This document shows, piece after piece, positions 31,233 to 32,741 of a stretch of DNA of 32,741 nt. Made by a program: the position numbers and the translations under genes. Position 1 is the stretch's first letter. Each line of letters begins with the position of its first letter. Source of the DNA: Candidatus Methylomirabilota bacterium (lineage in GTDB: Bacteria; Methylomirabilota; Methylomirabilia; Rokubacteriales; CSP1-6). Location of the stretch: assembly GCA_035315345.1 (NCBI GenBank), contig DATFYA010000203.1, positions 1-32,741 on the forward strand, read 5' to 3'. The notes beneath the pieces are model-generated. The model did no database searches and was not told the DNA's origin. It saw only the letters and a list, made by a program, of their open reading frames with translations.

Positions 31233-32741
31233 GTGGTGGGCGACACCCCGCGGCGCGACCTGGTGCTGCCCGCGCTGAACGCGGTCCAGGCGCGCATCGG
31301 CTGGGTGAGCCGGGGCGCGCTCAACGAGATCAGCCGCCGGCTCGAGGTGCCGCCCGCCGAGCTGTGGGGCGTGGTCACCTTCTATCACCTGCTGGCCACG
31401 ACGCCCCGCCCACCCGTGGTCGCCCACGTGTGCGACGACATCGCCTGCCGCATCAAGGGCGGCGAGGCGCTGTGCGAGGCCCTCGAGCGCACGCTGGGCG
31501 CGGCCGGCGCGCCGCGCGACGGGAGCGGCACGACGTGGATGCGGAGCCCGTGCCTGGGCCAGTGCGAGCGCGCCCCCGCCGTCCTCGTCATCGCCGCCGG
31601 CGAGGCTCCCCGCGCGATCACGCTGGCCCCCGCCGAGAACGCGGAGATGGTCCTCGCCGCGCTCCGCAACCCACCCGCCACCCCCGACACATCCCTCTCC
31701 CCTGAGGGGAGAGGGCAGGGTGAGGGGCAGGCCAGCGTCAACGCGCCGATCACCCGCTCGGTCCCGCAAGCCGGACAGCCCGGCCTCCGCCTGCTCCAGC
31801 GCATCGGGCGCGTGGACCCGCGGAGCCTCGACGCCTACCGGGCGAGCGACGGCTACCGCGCGCTGGCCCGCGCGTTGGAGCTCGGGCCGGCCGGCGTGAT
31901 CGAGGAGGTCACGGCCTCGAAGCTGGTCGGCCGCGGCGGCGCCGCGTTCCCGACCGGGCGCAAGTGGGACGCGGTCGCGAAGGCCCCCGCGCGGCCGCAC
32001 TACCTGGTCTGCAACGCGGACGAGTCGGAGCCGGGCACGTTCAAGGACCGGTTGCTGATGGAGGAAGACCCTTTCGCGGTCGTCGAGGGCATGACCCTCG
32101 CCGGCTACGCGACCGGCTGCGCGCGCGGCTACCTCTACCTGCGCGGCGAGTACCCGCTGGCCGCGGAGCGGATGGCCGACGCGATCACGGCGGCGCGCGC
32201 GGCGGGGCTGCTGGGCGGCGACGTGCTGGGCCGGGGCTTCGCCTTCGACATCGAGATCCGGCGAGGGGCCGGCGCTTATATCTGCGGTGAGGAGACCGCC
32301 CTGTTCAACTCGATCGAGGGCAAGCGCGGCGAGCCCCGCAACAAGCCGCCGTTCCCGGTAGAGATCGGGCTCTTCGGGCGGCCCACCGTGGTCAACAACG
32401 TGGAGACGCTCGTGAACGTGCCGGCGCTGCTGCGCGCGGGCGGCGCCGCCTATGGCGGCATCGGCACCAGCGGCTCGGCCGGCCCCAAGCTCTTCTGCGT
32501 CTCCGGCGCGGTCGCCCGGCCGGGCCTCTACGAGGCGCCCTTCGGCATCACCCTGCGCGCGCTGCTCACGCTGGCCGGCGCCGCGCCGGTGCGCGCGGTG
32601 CTCCTGGGCGGCGCGGCCGGGGTATTCGTCGGACCCGACCAGCTCGACGTCCCCCTGACCTTCGAGGGGACGCGGGCGATCGGCGCGACGCTCGGCTCCG
32701 GTGTGGTCATGGCCTTCGGCGAGGGCGCCGACATGCTCGAC
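31233..32741 (+). CDS. NuoE-NuoF fusion, diaphorase subunit of formate dehydrogenase (3' end outside)
   Basis: One continuous frame encodes a NuoE-like [2Fe-2S] thioredoxin-fold domain and a NuoF-like NADH/FMN domain, and runs off the right edge. NuoE part: LPALNAVQARIGWVS, VVTFYHLLATTP, cysteines in CDDIAC and SPCLGQC. NuoF part: LVGRGGAAFPTGRKWDA (FMN loop), NADESEPGTFKDR, GAYICGEETALFNSIEGKRG and FGRPTVVNNVETL. With the upstream catalytic subunit it should pass formate electrons to NAD+. The coding-like N-terminus (DLKIVGPSVTAAERAAIDA) begins at 31176, but the only ATG/GTG/TTG in frame is GTG 31233. A codon ATC at 31173, where homologues have ATG, may be the real start. The C-terminal [4Fe-4S] motif is beyond the window. 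Confidence 0.88.
   Translation, partial: MVGDTPRRDLVLPALNAVQARIGWVSRGALNEISRRLEVPPAELWGVVTFYHLLATTPRPPVVAHVCDDIACRIKGGEALCEALERTLGAAGAPRDGSGTTWMRSPCLGQCERAPAVLVIAAGEAPRAITLAPAENAEMVLAALRNPPATPDTSLSPEGRGQGEGQASVNAPITRSVPQAGQPGLRLLQRIGRVDPRSLDAYRASDGYRALARALELGPAGVIEEVTASKLVGRGGAAFPTGRKWDAVAKAPARPHYLVCNADESEPGTFKDRLLMEEDPFAVVEGMTLAGYATGCARGYLYLRGEYPLAAERMADAITAARAAGLLGGDVLGRGFAFDIEIRRGAGAYICGEETALFNSIEGKRGEPRNKPPFPVEIGLFGRPTVVNNVETLVNVPALLRAGGAAYGGIGTSGSAGPKLFCVSGAVARPGLYEAPFGITLRALLTLAGAAPVRAVLLGGAAGVFVGPDQLDVPLTFEGTRAIGATLGSGVVMAFGEGADMLD
31693..31715. repeat. Palindromic REP-like repeat inside the NuoE-NuoF gene
   Basis: CCCTCTCCCCT (31693-31703) and AGGGGAGAGGG (31705-31715) are exact complements around one base, followed by CAGGGTGAGGGG. 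This palindrome is widespread as an intergenic repeat in many GC-rich genomes. Here it is read in frame as SLSPEGRGQGEGQ in the linker between the NuoE and NuoF domains, without a stop. Confidence 0.6.

Noticed and set aside
28928-31378. Long minus-strand frame opposite formate dehydrogenase
   Set aside because: Apart from its last about 60 codons it is antisense to a recognised catalytic subunit and carries no domain.
1-32741. CRISPR arrays, tRNA or rRNA genes, prophage or insertion sequence transposase
   Set aside because: No regular repeat-spacer pattern, tRNA-like cloverleaf, rRNA core or transposase motif was seen in the window.

Overview
This is a very GC-rich, densely packed bacterial window with short intergenic gaps and strong AGGAGG-type ribosome binding sites. 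The gene mix is luciferase-like monooxygenases, family III CoA-transferases, MmgE/PrpD, EthD, a Trp-type ABC binding protein, LL-diaminopimelate aminotransferase, and a selenocysteine formate dehydrogenase next to a NuoE-NuoF fusion. This mix resembles uncultured soil or groundwater lineages such as Candidatus Rokubacteria/Methylomirabilota. That placement is inference from gene content only; no rRNA or marker gene is present.

Left part (1-9000): the 5' end of a PPOX-fold flavin/F420 protein (minus) is divergent from a Mug-type DNA glycosylase. A compact set follows: SDR dehydrogenase, acyl-CoA ligase and PPOX oxidoreductase. Then come a small secreted peptide, a tail-anchored TPR protein, a methyltransferase relic, a CHRD lipoprotein, a PPK2 polyphosphate kinase, a stand-alone Fis-type HTH protein preceded by three phased GTGTAAAT-like repeats, and a periplasmic di-haem oxidoreductase.

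Middle (9000-19100): a tightly spaced catabolic operon encodes a CoA-transferase with swapped domain order, a luciferase-like monooxygenase, an acetoacetate-decarboxylase-fold protein lacking the Schiff-base lysine, and a CitE/HpcH lyase. A 28-residue membrane peptide, an outer-membrane MetA-like protein, an orphan LivH permease, a GT39-like membrane glycosyltransferase, an internally deleted ABC binding protein and a LicC-LicD-like fusion follow.

Right part, minus strand (28756 down to 19102): a 37-codon gene overlaps a 913-residue metzincin-type protease gene, which is followed by an Ig-fold partner. This is the best candidate here for an undescribed system. Downstream lie dapL, an EthD / MmgE-PrpD / LLM operon, and a SYLF lipoprotein / DUF3597 / unknown operon.

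Right edge, plus strand: a formate dehydrogenase catalytic subunit is interrupted in frame by UGA at the exact selenocysteine position of the family, with a SECIS-like hairpin directly after it. The NuoE-NuoF diaphorase subunit that follows runs off the window. It has no ordinary start codon at its expected N-terminus and carries a palindromic repeat in frame inside its linker.
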